In this document: piece by piece, positions 35,791 to 45,010 of the stretch
Position numbering within the stretch: the stretch's first letter is position 1
Layout of the letters: each line of letters starts with the position of its first letter
Translations under genes and position numbers: made by a program
DNA from: Afifella aestuarii
GTDB lineage: Bacteria > Pseudomonadota > Alphaproteobacteria > Rhizobiales > Afifellaceae
Assembly: GCF_004023665.1 (NCBI RefSeq)
Contig: NZ_SAUF01000002.1
Coordinates: 558,001 to 622,000 of the forward strand
DNA: 64,000 bases
Reading direction: 5' to 3'
Notes under the pieces: generated by a model
Database searches by the model: none
The model's input: only the letters and a program-made list of their open reading frames with translations
What the model was told of the DNA's origin: nothing

Positions 35791-36546
35791 TTATGAATTG
35801 AGAAAAGCGGCGAAGGCGGCCTGCGCCTCCGCGCTTTGCAGCCGCTCCGAAAAGAGAGCAGCCTCCTTGTCGATGCGCGCCATGACGTCTTCGCCATTGC
35901 CGCGCAGAAGCCGCCTTGAGGCGAGCATGGCCTGCCGAGGCTTGGCGGCGAGACGGGCTGCAGCCGCAAGAGCCGCCTCTTCGGCGGCACCGTCCGGCAC
36001 CGTGCGGTTGACGAGACCGGCGATCGCCGCGTCCTCGGCGCTGAAGGACGCCCCCATGACCAGAAGCTCGAAAGCCTTCTGATGACCCATGACGCGCGGC
36101 GCAAGCAGGCTCGACGCCGCCTCCGGCACCAAAGCGAGATCGACGAAGGGCGTGCGAAACGTGCTCGGCTCCGACGCGACGACGTAGTCGCAATGCATGA
36201 GGAGCGTCGTGCCGATGCCGACGGCGAGGCCGTCGACGCCGGCAATCAGCGGCCGGTCGCTGACGGCAAGCTCTTTCAGAAAATTGAGGATGTCTTCCGC
36301 GATCCCCTGACCGCCCGACACGCGCACGAGATCGGCGATGTCGTTGCCGGCGCAGAACGTGCCCGGCTGGCCGAGAAACACGCAGGCCGCGATCTCCTCG
36401 TTTTCGGCAGCCCCGCGCAGCGCCTTTACCATCTCGTGGTACATGGCGGTCGTCAGCGCGTTCTTCTTCTGCGGCCGGTTGAGCCGAATGATGCGGATGA
36501 GACCGTTGCCCTCCGTCGGGCGGTCTTCGATGACGATGTCGCTCAT
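35791..36546 (-). CDS. crotonase-family enoyl-CoA hydratase/isomerase (ECI-like)
   Basis: A 251-residue crotonase fold protein with the oxyanion-hole pieces FCAGNDIADL and AVGIGTTLLMHCD. The two Glu residues that catalyse hydration in classical enoyl-CoA hydratase are replaced (Thr, and Phe in FRTPFVDL). Instead LVPEAASSLL carries a Glu where delta3,delta2-enoyl-CoA isomerases such as ECI2 have theirs. Isomerase activity is therefore more likely than hydratase. AGGAAGG precedes the ATG at 36546. It sits between the dehydrogenase and SDR genes. Confidence 0.85.
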   Translation of the reverse strand: MSDIVIEDRPTEGNGLIRIIRLNRPQKKNALTTAMYHEMVKALRGAAENEEIAACVFLGQPGTFCAGNDIADLVRVSGGQGIAEDILNFLKELAVSDRPLIAGVDGLAVGIGTTLLMHCDYVVASEPSTFRTPFVDLALVPEAASSLLAPRVMGHQKAFELLVMGASFSAEDAAIAGLVNRTVPDGAAEEAALAAAARLAAKPRQAMLASRRLLRGNGEDVMARIDKEAALFSERLQSAEAQAAFAAFLNS

Positions 36547-36598
36547 AAATCCTTCCTGCTTCGCCCTGCCGGGCCGGATGTCATTGAGGGGGCTCGTT

Positions 36599-38419
36599 TC
36601 ACTGGAAGCTCGCAAGCGTTTCCGCCGGCACCTGGAGAACCGACTGGCCGCCTTCCTTGATCTCCGCCAGCAGCGCCTCGGTCTGCGGACAGAGCCGTTC
36701 GCAGAAGCTGCGCGCCGTGGCGATCCTGAGCCGGTCCGCCTCGCTTTCGGTCGGATCGGAGGAGATCGCACCCTGCGCGAGATAGGCGCCGCCGGCCGTC
36801 AGGCCGAAGAGCCTGAGATAGGGAGTGGCACCGCACAAGGCGCCTTCCATCCGGCCTTCTGCCATCTCCTGGAGGAGATATTCGCTCGCCTCGCGGCAAT
36901 GCGCGATCGAGGCGGCGACCCGCTCGCCGATCTTTCCCATCTCGTCGCGGTTGGACGCACGCGCGGCCTCGGCGATCGCGGAGAGTTCCTCAAGATAGGC
37001 CCGCACGCAGGCCCCGTCCGATTGCGGCAGCTTGCGCGTGAGGAGATCGATCGCCTGGATGCCGTTGGTTCCCTCATAGATCGGAAAGATGCGAGCATCG
37101 CGCAGATGCTGGGCCGCTCCCGTCTCTTCGATATAGCCCATGCCGCCATAGACCTGGATGCCCATGGAGGCGACATCGACGCCGCAATCGGTGGAAAACG
37201 CCTTTGCAATTGGCGTCAGGAGAGACGCGCGCTCGTTCCAGAAGCGCCTGCCGTCGCCGTTCGTCTCCGGCCCGGGTGCACCTGCCTCCGCCAGATCGAT
37301 CGCATGCGCACAGGCATAGCAGATCGCGCGGCTCGCCTGGGTCAGTCCGCGCATGGCGAGGAGCGTGCGGCGGATGTCCGGGTGCTCCACGATGGGGCTC
37401 ATCTCGCCGTCTTTCGGCGCATGGGGGGCGCGCCCCTGACGGCGCTCCAACGCATAGGCGGTCGCCTCCTGAAGCGCGCGTTCAGCGACGCCCACGCCCT
37501 GGATGCCGACCATGAGACGGGCGTTGTTCATCATCGTGAACATGCAGGCGAGGCCGCGGTTTTCCTCGCCGATGAGATAGCCGACGGCTCCCGGCTCGTC
37601 GCCGTAATGGCCGTCGCCGTAGAGCATCGTGCAGGTCGGAGAGGCGTTGATGCCGAGCTTGTGCTCGATCCCGGCACAGAAGACATCGTTGCGCGCGCCG
37701 AGCGAGCCGTCCTCGTTGACGAGATATTTCGGTACCAGGAAGAGCGAGATGCCCTTGGTGCCCGCGGGCGCGTCCGGAAGGCGGGCCAGCACGGTGTGGA
37801 CGATATTGCCGGCCATGTCGTGCTCGCCGTAGGTGATGTAGATCTTCTGCCCGAAGAGGCGGTAGGTGCCGTCGTCGCGCCGTTCCGCGCGGCAGCGGAG
37901 CGCTCCGAGATCGGAACCGGCCTGCGGCTCGGTCAGGTTCATCGTGCCGGTCCACTCGCCGGAGACGAGCCTCGCAAGATAACGCTTTTTGATCTCTTCG
38001 GTGGCGTGCAGCTTGAGGGCTTCGACCGCGCCGACCGTCAAGGTCGGGCCGAGCGCGAAGGCTGCGCAGGCGGAATTCCAGATGTCGAAGGCGGCGACCG
38101 CGAGCGACACGGGCAGATCCTGCCCGCCGAATTCCTCCGGTCCCGACAGTGCGTTCCAGCCGGCCTCGCACCACGCGGAATAGGTCTTCGCCCAGCCTTC
38201 CGGCAATGTCACGTCGCCGTCGTCGTAGGTCGACGCACGCCGATCGCCGATCTTATTGAGGGGAGCGATCTCGTCGGAAGCGAAACGGCCCGCCTCCTCC
38301 AGAATGGCATCCAGAAGGTCGGCGCTCAGCTCGCCAAGATGGCCAGCCGTAATGGCCGGCGACAGGCCGATGACATGCTTGAGCGTAAAGGCGATCTCGG
38401 CAACGGGTGCGCGATACAT
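36599..38419 (-). CDS. acyl-CoA dehydrogenase, long DmdC-like family
   Basis: An FAD-dependent dehydrogenase of 606 residues, the length of the DmdC/AidB-related branch rather than the usual 380. The N-terminal MYRAPVAEIAFTLKHV extension, the flavin region MNLTEPQAGSDLGALR, KIYITYGEHD, and GGMGYIEETGAAQHLRDARI-type C-terminal helix (IFPIYEGTNGIQA) are seen. A C-terminal Acyl-CoA_dh_C domain follows. GGGAGGAG stands before the ATG at 38419. The branch includes methylmercaptopropionyl-CoA dehydrogenase (DmdC), but most members have other or unknown acyl substrates, so the specific role is open. First gene of the three-gene operon. Confidence 0.88.
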   Translation of the reverse strand: MYRAPVAEIAFTLKHVIGLSPAITAGHLGELSADLLDAILEEAGRFASDEIAPLNKIGDRRASTYDDGDVTLPEGWAKTYSAWCEAGWNALSGPEEFGGQDLPVSLAVAAFDIWNSACAAFALGPTLTVGAVEALKLHATEEIKKRYLARLVSGEWTGTMNLTEPQAGSDLGALRCRAERRDDGTYRLFGQKIYITYGEHDMAGNIVHTVLARLPDAPAGTKGISLFLVPKYLVNEDGSLGARNDVFCAGIEHKLGINASPTCTMLYGDGHYGDEPGAVGYLIGEENRGLACMFTMMNNARLMVGIQGVGVAERALQEATAYALERRQGRAPHAPKDGEMSPIVEHPDIRRTLLAMRGLTQASRAICYACAHAIDLAEAGAPGPETNGDGRRFWNERASLLTPIAKAFSTDCGVDVASMGIQVYGGMGYIEETGAAQHLRDARIFPIYEGTNGIQAIDLLTRKLPQSDGACVRAYLEELSAIAEAARASNRDEMGKIGERVAASIAHCREASEYLLQEMAEGRMEGALCGATPYLRLFGLTAGGAYLAQGAISSDPTESEADRLRIATARSFCERLCPQTEALLAEIKEGGQSVLQVPAETLASFQ

Positions 38420-38595
38420 CAGGCTCCTCCCTGGGGCATTTGTCGGTTTCCCCCTGAACTCGTCTCGTTTGGCTCGACCAATTTTAAAGCTTCGACACGG
38501 CGCTGACTTGACGCAGCAGGCAGCGCGCGCGATCCAAATCGGCAGCACCGCCTTATGTGCCGTTGACGTAAGCTGCAATCAAGCGATGGAGTGGA

Positions 38596-39603
38596 ATGTA
38601 CGCCAAAAGACTGCTCTGGCAGGAAACCGGCAACGAGGAGCTTCTTGCCGAGGCAGCGGACATTCTGCGGGCTGGCGGTCTCGTCGCGATTCCGACGGAA
38701 ACCGTCTACGGCCTGGCGGCGGACGCCACCAACGGTGAGGCGGTGGCGCGGATCTTCGAGGCCAAGGGCAGGCCGCGCTTCAACCCGTTGATCGCGCATG
38801 TGGCCGATACCGCGATGGCGGGGCGCTGCGGCGAACTGAAGGGCGATGCGCTGCGTCTGGCGGCGCATTTCTGGCCGGGGCCGCTGACGCTGGTTGTGCC
38901 GCTGGTCGCGCCGGTTGCGGGTCAGCCCGTCGTGCATCCGCTGGTGACGGCGGGACAGAAGAATATTGCTTTGCGGCGCCCGATAGGGCCGACGGCCGAA
39001 CTCATTGCCCGCTTCGGGCGGCCGCTCGCCGCGCCGAGCGCCAATCGCTCGGGGCAATTGAGCCCGACGAGTGCCGACCATGTTCTGGAACAGCTTGGCG
39101 ATCGAATCGATGCCGTCATTGATGCCGGACCGTGCACGGTAGGGTTGGAATCGACCATCGTTGCAATCAGCGACGAAGGGCCGCGGCTTCTGCGTCCCGG
39201 GGGGTTGGCGGCGGAGGCGATCGAAGAGCTTCTCGACCGCAGATTGCGGCGTCTCGCACCCGGCGCGCATGTGGAAGCGCCTGGAATGCTGGCGAGCCAT
39301 TACGCCCCGCGGGCCGCTCTGCGGTTGAATGCGACGCGCGTCGAAGCCGGCGAGGCGCTTCTCGCTTTCGGGGAAAAGCCCCCGGAAAACGCGGCGGCAG
39401 CGGTCGCGAGCCGGAATTTGAGCGTCACCAGCGACCTCGTCGAAGCGGCTTCACGGCTTTTCTCTGATCTTCACGCGCTCGATGAAAGCGGGGCCGCCGT
39501 GATCGCTGTCGCGCCGATCCCCTCGCACGGTCTCGGCGAGGCGATCGCCGACCGTCTGCGCCGCGCGGCGGCGCCGCGACCTGGCCCCGCCTCTTCCGGT
39601 TGA
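38596..39603 (+). CDS. L-threonylcarbamoyladenylate synthase (Sua5/TsaC type)
   Basis: The enzyme makes threonylcarbamoyl-AMP for the t6A37 modification of ANN-decoding tRNAs. The 335-residue protein has the YrdC core (about 15-205): VAIPTETVYGLAADA, FEAKGRPRFNPLIAHV, PLAAPSANRSGQLSPT and TVGLESTIVA. The Sua5 C-terminal domain follows the linker PGMLASHYAPRA. This makes it a long Sua5 rather than the short TsaC of E. coli. Divergent from the acyl-CoA operon across a 176-bp gap. Confidence 0.94.
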   Translation: MYAKRLLWQETGNEELLAEAADILRAGGLVAIPTETVYGLAADATNGEAVARIFEAKGRPRFNPLIAHVADTAMAGRCGELKGDALRLAAHFWPGPLTLVVPLVAPVAGQPVVHPLVTAGQKNIALRRPIGPTAELIARFGRPLAAPSANRSGQLSPTSADHVLEQLGDRIDAVIDAGPCTVGLESTIVAISDEGPRLLRPGGLAAEAIEELLDRRLRRLAPGAHVEAPGMLASHYAPRAALRLNATRVEAGEALLAFGEKPPENAAAAVASRNLSVTSDLVEAASRLFSDLHALDESGAAVIAVAPIPSHGLGEAIADRLRRAAAPRPGPASSG

Positions 39604-39700
39604 GCGGGCGTCATCCAAAATGCTCGTTGCGTCCGATGCAACCTTGGCGGAAATGTTACGCCCCCATGACTTGGCCGCACGGCCCTGCTAGAGCTTGCTG

Positions 39701-40627
<927 letters not shown>

Positions 40628-40636
40628 GGCAGCTTG

Positions 40637-40888
40637 ATGAATGACGACAAGAGCGACGCGATCGAAACGATGTCTTTCGAGACCGCGCTTGCCGAACTTG
40701 AGAAGATCGTGACGGACCTGGAGCGCGGCGAGGTGCCGCTGGAGCGCTCGGTGGCGCTTTATGAGCGCGGCGAGAAGCTGAAGAAACGGTGCGAGACGTT
40801 GTTGTCGCAGGCGGAAGAGCGGGTGGAGAAGATCCGGGCCGGCAGCGACGGCAATGCAGCTGGCGCCGTTCCCCTCGATGCCGAGTAA
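40637..40888 (+). CDS. xseB: exodeoxyribonuclease VII small subunit
   Basis: XseB is the small helical subunit of exonuclease VII, which degrades single-stranded DNA with XseA. The 83-residue protein shows SFETALAELEKIVTDLERGEVPLERSVALYERGE, the complete family core, quoted here in overlapping parts as EKIVTDLERGEVPLE and SVALYERGEKLKKRCE. The ATG at 40637 has AGGCAG upstream. The order xseB-dxs is common in proteobacteria. The xseA gene is not in this window. Confidence 0.93.
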   Translation: MNDDKSDAIETMSFETALAELEKIVTDLERGEVPLERSVALYERGEKLKKRCETLLSQAEERVEKIRAGSDGNAAGAVPLDAE

Positions 40889-41009
40889 TTGCTGACGCCG
40901 CCATGGCTTTTTGCCGCGTCCAGGCGTCGCTTGCGGCGTCTTCCGGTTTGCGCCAAACAGCCCGAATGGCTAAGGTCTGAACTCGTTTTTCCTGCATTCG
41001 TAGGATGTC

Positions 41010-42935
41010 ATGTCTGACACTACTCCTCACACGCCGCTTCTGGACCAGGTCAAATCTCCGGAAGATCTTCGCCGCCTGAGCGATCGCGATCTGCGGCAGC
41101 TCGCTGATGAATTGCGCCTTGAAATGATCGACGCCGTCTCTGTGACCGGCGGCCATCTCGGGGCGGGCCTCGGCGTCGTAGAGCTCACCGTGGCCATCCA
41201 CCGCGTCTTCAACACGCCGAGCGACAAGCTGATCTGGGACGTGGGGCATCAATGCTACCCGCATAAGATCCTGACGGGACGGCGCGACCGTATCCGCACT
41301 CTTCGCCAGGGCGGCGGTCTCTCCGGTTTCACCAAGCGGGCGGAATCCGCCTACGATCCGTTCGGCGCCGGGCATTCCTCGACCTCGATCTCCGCCGGCC
41401 TCGGCATGGCCGTGGCACGCGATCTGCAGGACGAGGATTTCAACGTCATCTGCGTCATCGGTGACGGCGCGATGTCGGCAGGCATGGCCTACGAGGCGAT
41501 GAACCAGGCGGGGCATCTCGGCTCCCGGCTCATCGTCATCCTCAACGACAACGACATGTCGATCGCTCCGCCGAGCGGTGCGATGAGCGCTTATCTTGCG
41601 CGTCTCGTCTCCGGTCAGGCCTATCTGTCTCTGCGCGACGCCGCCAAGCAGCTCGCGAAGCGGCTTCCGCTTGCCGATCTCCTGCACGAAAAAGGCCGGC
41701 GCGCGGAAGAGTATGCCCGTGGTTTCTGGACGGGCGGCACGCTCTTCGAAGAGCTCGGCTTCTATTATGTCGGCCCGATCGACGGTCACAATCTGAACCA
41801 TCTCCTGCCGGTCCTGCGCAACGTGCGCGACGGGCACAAGGGGCCGGTGCTGGTCCATGTCGTGACCCGCAAGGGCAAGGGATACGGGCCGGCGGAAGCA
41901 TCCGCCGACAAATATCACGGCGTCTCGCGCTTCAACGTCATCACCGGCGAACAGGCCAAGGGGCTCTCCAACGCCCCGTCCTATACGAAGGTTTTCGCGA
42001 CGAGCCTCGTGCAGGAGGCGAAGGAAGACGACAAGGTCGTGGCGGTGACGGCGGCGATGCCGGCCGGCACGGGTCTTGATATCTTCCAGTCGGAGTTCCC
42101 CGAGCGCACCTTCGATGTCGGCATCGCCGAGCAGCATGCCGTGACGTTCGCGGCCGGGCTCGCCGCCGACGGTATGAAGCCGTTTGCGGCGATCTATTCG
42201 ACCTTCATGCAGCGCGCCTACGACCAGGTCGTCCACGACGTGGCGATCCAGAACCTGCCCGTGCGTCTCGCCATGGACCGCGCCGGCCTCGTCGGCGCAG
42301 ACGGGCCGACACATGCCGGTGCTTATGACGTCGCCTATATGTCCTGTCTTCCGAATATGGTGGTGATGGCCGCCGGCGATGAGGCCGAGCTCCGCAACAT
42401 GGTTCGCACCGCCGTCGCCTATGACGAAGGCCCAATGGCCTTCCGTTATCCGCGCGGCGAGGGACGTGGCGTGGAAATGCCAGAGCGCGGCGAGATCCTC
42501 GAGATCGGTCGCGGCCGTATCCTCAAGGAAGGCACCAAGGTTGCAATCCTGTCACTCGGCGGACGGCTGGTGGAGGCTCTCTCGGCGGCCGAAACGCTGG
42601 AGCGCAGCGGTCTTTCGACGACGGTGGCCGATGCCCGCTTCGTCAAGCCACTCGACACCGATCTCGTGCTGCGGCTGCACCGCGAGCATGAGGTCGTGGT
42701 GACGATCGAAGAGGGATCGGATGGCGGCTTCGGCAGCCGTGTGCTCTCCTTCCTCGCCAATGCCGGCAAGCTGGAGGAGGGCGCGCGGATCCGCACCATG
42801 ACGCTCCCCGACCGCTTCATCGACCACGACAAGCCCGAAGTGATGTACGCGGCCTGCGAGCTCGACGCGAAGGCGATCGTGGCGCGTGTTTTCCACGCGC
42901 TTGGCCGCGACGTGCCGGAGGCCGCCCGCGCCTGA
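41010..42935 (+). CDS. dxs: 1-deoxy-D-xylulose-5-phosphate synthase
   Basis: Dxs condenses pyruvate and glyceraldehyde 3-phosphate, the first step of the MEP isoprenoid pathway, with thiamine diphosphate. The 641-residue protein has the catalytic-His region [34 protein letters not shown], and the ThDP motif [13 protein letters not shown] ending in LNDNDMSI. The pyrimidine-domain motif is [16 protein letters not shown], and the transketolase C-terminal domain follows. AGGA lies before the ATG. A weak promoter-like pair TTGCGC/TAAGGT with a 17-bp spacer is at 40948-40976. Strong hairpins follow the stop. Confidence 0.96.
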   Translation: MSDTTPHTPLLDQVKSPEDLRRLSDRDLRQLADELRLEMIDAVSVTGGHLGAGLGVVELTVAIHRVFNTPSDKLIWDVGHQCYPHKILTGRRDRIRTLRQGGGLSGFTKRAESAYDPFGAGHSSTSISAGLGMAVARDLQDEDFNVICVIGDGAMSAGMAYEAMNQAGHLGSRLIVILNDNDMSIAPPSGAMSAYLARLVSGQAYLSLRDAAKQLAKRLPLADLLHEKGRRAEEYARGFWTGGTLFEELGFYYVGPIDGHNLNHLLPVLRNVRDGHKGPVLVHVVTRKGKGYGPAEASADKYHGVSRFNVITGEQAKGLSNAPSYTKVFATSLVQEAKEDDKVVAVTAAMPAGTGLDIFQSEFPERTFDVGIAEQHAVTFAAGLAADGMKPFAAIYSTFMQRAYDQVVHDVAIQNLPVRLAMDRAGLVGADGPTHAGAYDVAYMSCLPNMVVMAAGDEAELRNMVRTAVAYDEGPMAFRYPRGEGRGVEMPERGEILEIGRGRILKEGTKVAILSLGGRLVEALSAAETLERSGLSTTVADARFVKPLDTDLVLRLHREHEVVVTIEEGSDGGFGSRVLSFLANAGKLEEGARIRTMTLPDRFIDHDKPEVMYAACELDAKAIVARVFHALGRDVPEAARA

Positions 42936-42942
42936 CGAAAAA

Positions 42943-42964
42943 GGCCCGGCGCAATGGCCGGGCC
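42943..42964. terminator. first hairpin after dxs
   Basis: Perfect 8-bp stem ggcccggc/gccgggcc around the loop gcaatg, 8 bp after the dxs stop. No strong T-run follows, so it may assist the second hairpin or stabilise the 3' end. Confidence 0.55.
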
Positions 42965-42987
42965 GCGATTTATCCATAGGCGAAACA

Positions 42988-43018
42988 GGCGCGGCAGAGA
43001 TATCGCCGCGCCTTTTTT
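42988..43018 (+). terminator. intrinsic terminator of dxs
   Basis: Perfect 8-bp stem ggcgcggc (42988-42995) and gccgcgcc (43005-43012) with a 9-nt loop, then six T. This is a textbook Rho-independent terminator 52 bp after dxs. It lies just beyond the 3' end of convergent sodC. Confidence 0.85.
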
Positions 43019-43026
43019 CGTGCGCC

Positions 43027-43566
43027 TTACTGCTGGGCCTGCTCGTCGTCGATCACCATGCAGCCGACGCGGCTGCCGGCATCGCCGGATGGCTGGCTGG
43101 TGTAATCGTCGGCGCCGGCATGGATCATCAGCGCTGAGCCGTCGTCGTCCATCAGCGGCGCGTCACCTTCGTTGAAGCGCACGCGGGTGTTGAAGACGTC
43201 GATATTGGTCGCCTGTCCGTCGACGACCTCGAAGTTCGGCATATCGCCGGCATGCATGCCGCCTTCGGTCATGATGCCGTGCTTGGCGTCGGTCGGATTG
43301 TAATGGCCGCCGGACTTCTTGAAGTCGGGCGCATCCGAACAATCGCCGGTTTCGTGAAAATGCAGGGCATGCACGCCGGGCTTAAGTGCACCCTCGTTGA
43401 TGACGACCTGCACGAGCACACCGTTGGGCGTATCCGTCAGATGCGCCTCGCCGATCGTCCCGTCCTTGCCGGTAATCGGTCCGGAGAAGGCGCTGTCTTT
43501 TGAGACATCCTGTGCCAGGGCGGGGCTTGCCATGAGTGCGCAGGCGGCGATGGCGAGAAGTCGCAT
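43027..43566 (-). CDS. sodC: periplasmic Cu/Zn superoxide dismutase
   Basis: SodC dismutates superoxide in the periplasm. From the ATG at 43566 (GGGAGA upstream) it has 179 residues with the signal peptide LLAIAACALMASPALA. The metal sites are complete: HALHFHETGDC, GGHYNPTDAKHG, HAGDMPNFEV, and ALMIHAGADDYTSQPSGDAGSR with the electrostatic Arg, and the paired Cys in VGCMVI. It is convergent with dxs. Upstream lies a gene remnant and AT-rich DNA, so its promoter sits in a rearranged region. Confidence 0.95.
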   Translation of the reverse strand: MRLLAIAACALMASPALAQDVSKDSAFSGPITGKDGTIGEAHLTDTPNGVLVQVVINEGALKPGVHALHFHETGDCSDAPDFKKSGGHYNPTDAKHGIMTEGGMHAGDMPNFEVVDGQATNIDVFNTRVRFNEGDAPLMDDDGSALMIHAGADDYTSQPSGDAGSRVGCMVIDDEQAQQ

Positions 43567-44050
43567 ATCGGGTCTCCCTTGAGTTGCTGCTTGCCTCTCC
43601 AACACGAGCTTCGACATGAAGTTCCGTAAGGCGTCTGTGCGTGCGGAAAAGATCGAAGCTCCTCGCCGATGTGCCGGCCTCTACGCGCCCTCACCCAGGC
43701 TGAACTCCGCGCCGGAGACTTGTGCGGCGACGGCCGCCTTGTCGATGACGGACCAGACGTTCCGGATCCGTCCATTCTCGACCTCGTAGAAGACATTCTC
43801 GCTGAACTGCACGCGCTTGCCGTTCACCGGCAGGTCGAACAGTGTTTCGGCCGGCGTGCAGTCGAACCAAAGGGGCGATGCGATCTCATATTGTGATTTG
43901 AATATACATTTATGGGTTGCATTTTAGTTTGCTTCCCTACAGCCAGAAATGAGGGTGCAAGAGCCCGATCTCGCTCCAGACGGCGGCTTTGTGTCCGATA
44001 GGCAGCCGCTTCGGAATTTGAGAAGATTCCCGTAATGGGCGAGGTTTCGG
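43567..44050. other. 484-bp gap between sodC and a small ORF
   Basis: The longest stretch without an intact gene in the window. It holds the sodC leader (about 43567-43680), the SnoaL-like remnant (43681-43880), and about 170 bp with no recognisable feature. The part from about 43885 to 43940 is strikingly AT-rich against the surrounding DNA (for example gatttgaatatacatttatg). I see no tRNA, inverted repeats of an insertion sequence or attachment-site duplication. Confidence 0.6.
43681..43880 (-). pseudogene. 3' remnant of a SnoaL-like/ester cyclase gene
   Basis: On the minus strand the frame ending in TAG at 43681-43683 reads ETLFDLPVNGKRVQFSENV, then FYEVENGRIRNVWSVIDKAA and AQV. This is the C-terminal half of a SnoaL-like polyketide/ester cyclase domain, which normally has about 130-140 residues. 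Only about 65 codons remain. Further upstream the frame loses family similarity, has no plausible start and meets a stop at about 43924. The N-terminal half is gone. The 5' end coincides with a switch to AT-rich sequence, so it looks like a truncated gene at a rearrangement or deletion joint. Confidence 0.7.
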
Positions 44051-44191
44051 ATGCGGCTCTGGGTTTCACTGCTGATTGCGTGCATTCTGACTGCGCTTGC
44101 AGCGCTTTTCATGATATTCGGCGGCCATCCCGACGAACCCTATACGCTGCTCGCTCATGAGCTTGTGCTCGCTGATATCGTTTTGCATTGA
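44051..44191 (+). CDS. putative 46-residue single-span membrane protein
   Basis: An ORF of 46 codons. GAGG at 44041 is spaced six bases from the ATG, a good ribosome site. The protein starts MRLWVSLLIACILTALAAL, a clear membrane helix continuing to about residue 23, then a short polar tail with HPDEPYTLLAHEL and a DIVLH end. No family recognised. It lies between the AT-rich gap and tlyA on the same strand. Coding status rests on the ribosome site and the hydrophobic pattern only. Confidence 0.45.
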   Translation: MRLWVSLLIACILTALAALFMIFGGHPDEPYTLLAHELVLADIVLH

Positions 44192-44266
44192 ACTCCTCTC
44201 GTTTGTCGCCACGCTGGGCTTCGCCAAAGCAGGCGCCAGCTGGCCAGCCGTCATGAGGGCGGCCGG

Positions 44267-45010
44267 ATGAGCGCGCGTCTTCGCCTGGATGAAGCGGTCG
44301 TCGCGGCCGGACTTTTGCCGAGCCGCGCCCGTGCCCGCGACGCGATCCGCCGGGGGACGGTGACCGTGAACGGCGAGACGGCGCTGAAGCCCGCAACTCC
44401 GGTGACGGCCGATGCGGCCCTGGCGATCGGCGATCCCGCTGCCGCCTATGTGTCGCGAGCGGCCATGAAGCTGAAGGCCGGGCTCGATGCTTTCGTCTTC
44501 GAGCCCGAAGGCCTGACGGTCCTCGATCTTGGCGCGTCGACCGGCGGCTTCACGCAGGTTCTTCTGGAAAGAGGCGCAAAGCATGTCGTCGCCATCGATG
44601 TCGGCCATGGCCAGATGCATGAAAGCCTTGCGGGCGACCCGCGCGTGCAGCTCGTCGAAGGGGTCAACGCCCGCAATCTCTCAGAGGCGCATCTCGATGG
44701 ACATTCCGTGCAGGCGATAACCGCCGATCTCTCTTTCATCTCGCTCCGGCTCGCTCTGCCGCCGGCGTTGGAACTCGCCGCGCCCGGGAGCTGGGGCGTC
44801 TTTCTGGTCAAGCCGCAATTCGAGCTTGGCCGCGAGGCACTCGGGCGCGGGGGCATCGTCCGCGACCGAAAGGCCGCAGAAGGCGCCGCCGAGGCGCTGA
44901 AAGACTGGCTCGAGGGACGGCTCGGCTGGCGCGCGGTGGGGCTTTGTCCGGCGCCCTTCACCGGAGGCGACGGCAACCAGGAATTCTGCCTTGGGGCCTG
45001 GCGTGAGTGA
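44267..45010 (+). CDS. tlyA: TlyA family rRNA (cytidine-2'-O)-methyltransferase
   Basis: A 247-residue protein with an N-terminal S4 RNA-binding domain (1-60: RLDEAVVAAGLLPSRARARD, GTVTVNG). A FtsJ/RrmJ-type methyltransferase domain follows, with SAM motif LDLGASTGGFTQVLLE near 83-98 and the KPQFELGREALGRGG block. TlyA methylates ribosomal RNA cytidines in mycobacteria, where loss gives capreomycin resistance; it is often listed as hemolysin A. Its last 8 bp overlap the next RNA methyltransferase gene. Confidence 0.92.
   Translation: MSARLRLDEAVVAAGLLPSRARARDAIRRGTVTVNGETALKPATPVTADAALAIGDPAAAYVSRAAMKLKAGLDAFVFEPEGLTVLDLGASTGGFTQVLLERGAKHVVAIDVGHGQMHESLAGDPRVQLVEGVNARNLSEAHLDGHSVQAITADLSFISLRLALPPALELAAPGSWGVFLVKPQFELGREALGRGGIVRDRKAAEGAAEALKDWLEGRLGWRAVGLCPAPFTGGDGNQEFCLGAWRE

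Noticed and set aside
36599-38419. DmdC homologue as proof of DMSP degradation
   Set aside because: The dehydrogenase branch is broad, no dmdA or dmdB is present, and the crotonase is ECI-like rather than a clear DmdD.
36338-38506. Open frame of about 720 codons opposite the acyl-CoA dehydrogenase gene
   Set aside because: No family motif, and it fully overlaps a clear enzyme gene; a shadow of GC-rich coding sequence.
43885-44050. tRNA gene or integration site in the AT-rich gap
   Set aside because: No cloverleaf arms, no integrase gene nearby and no direct repeat flanking the gap could be found by eye.
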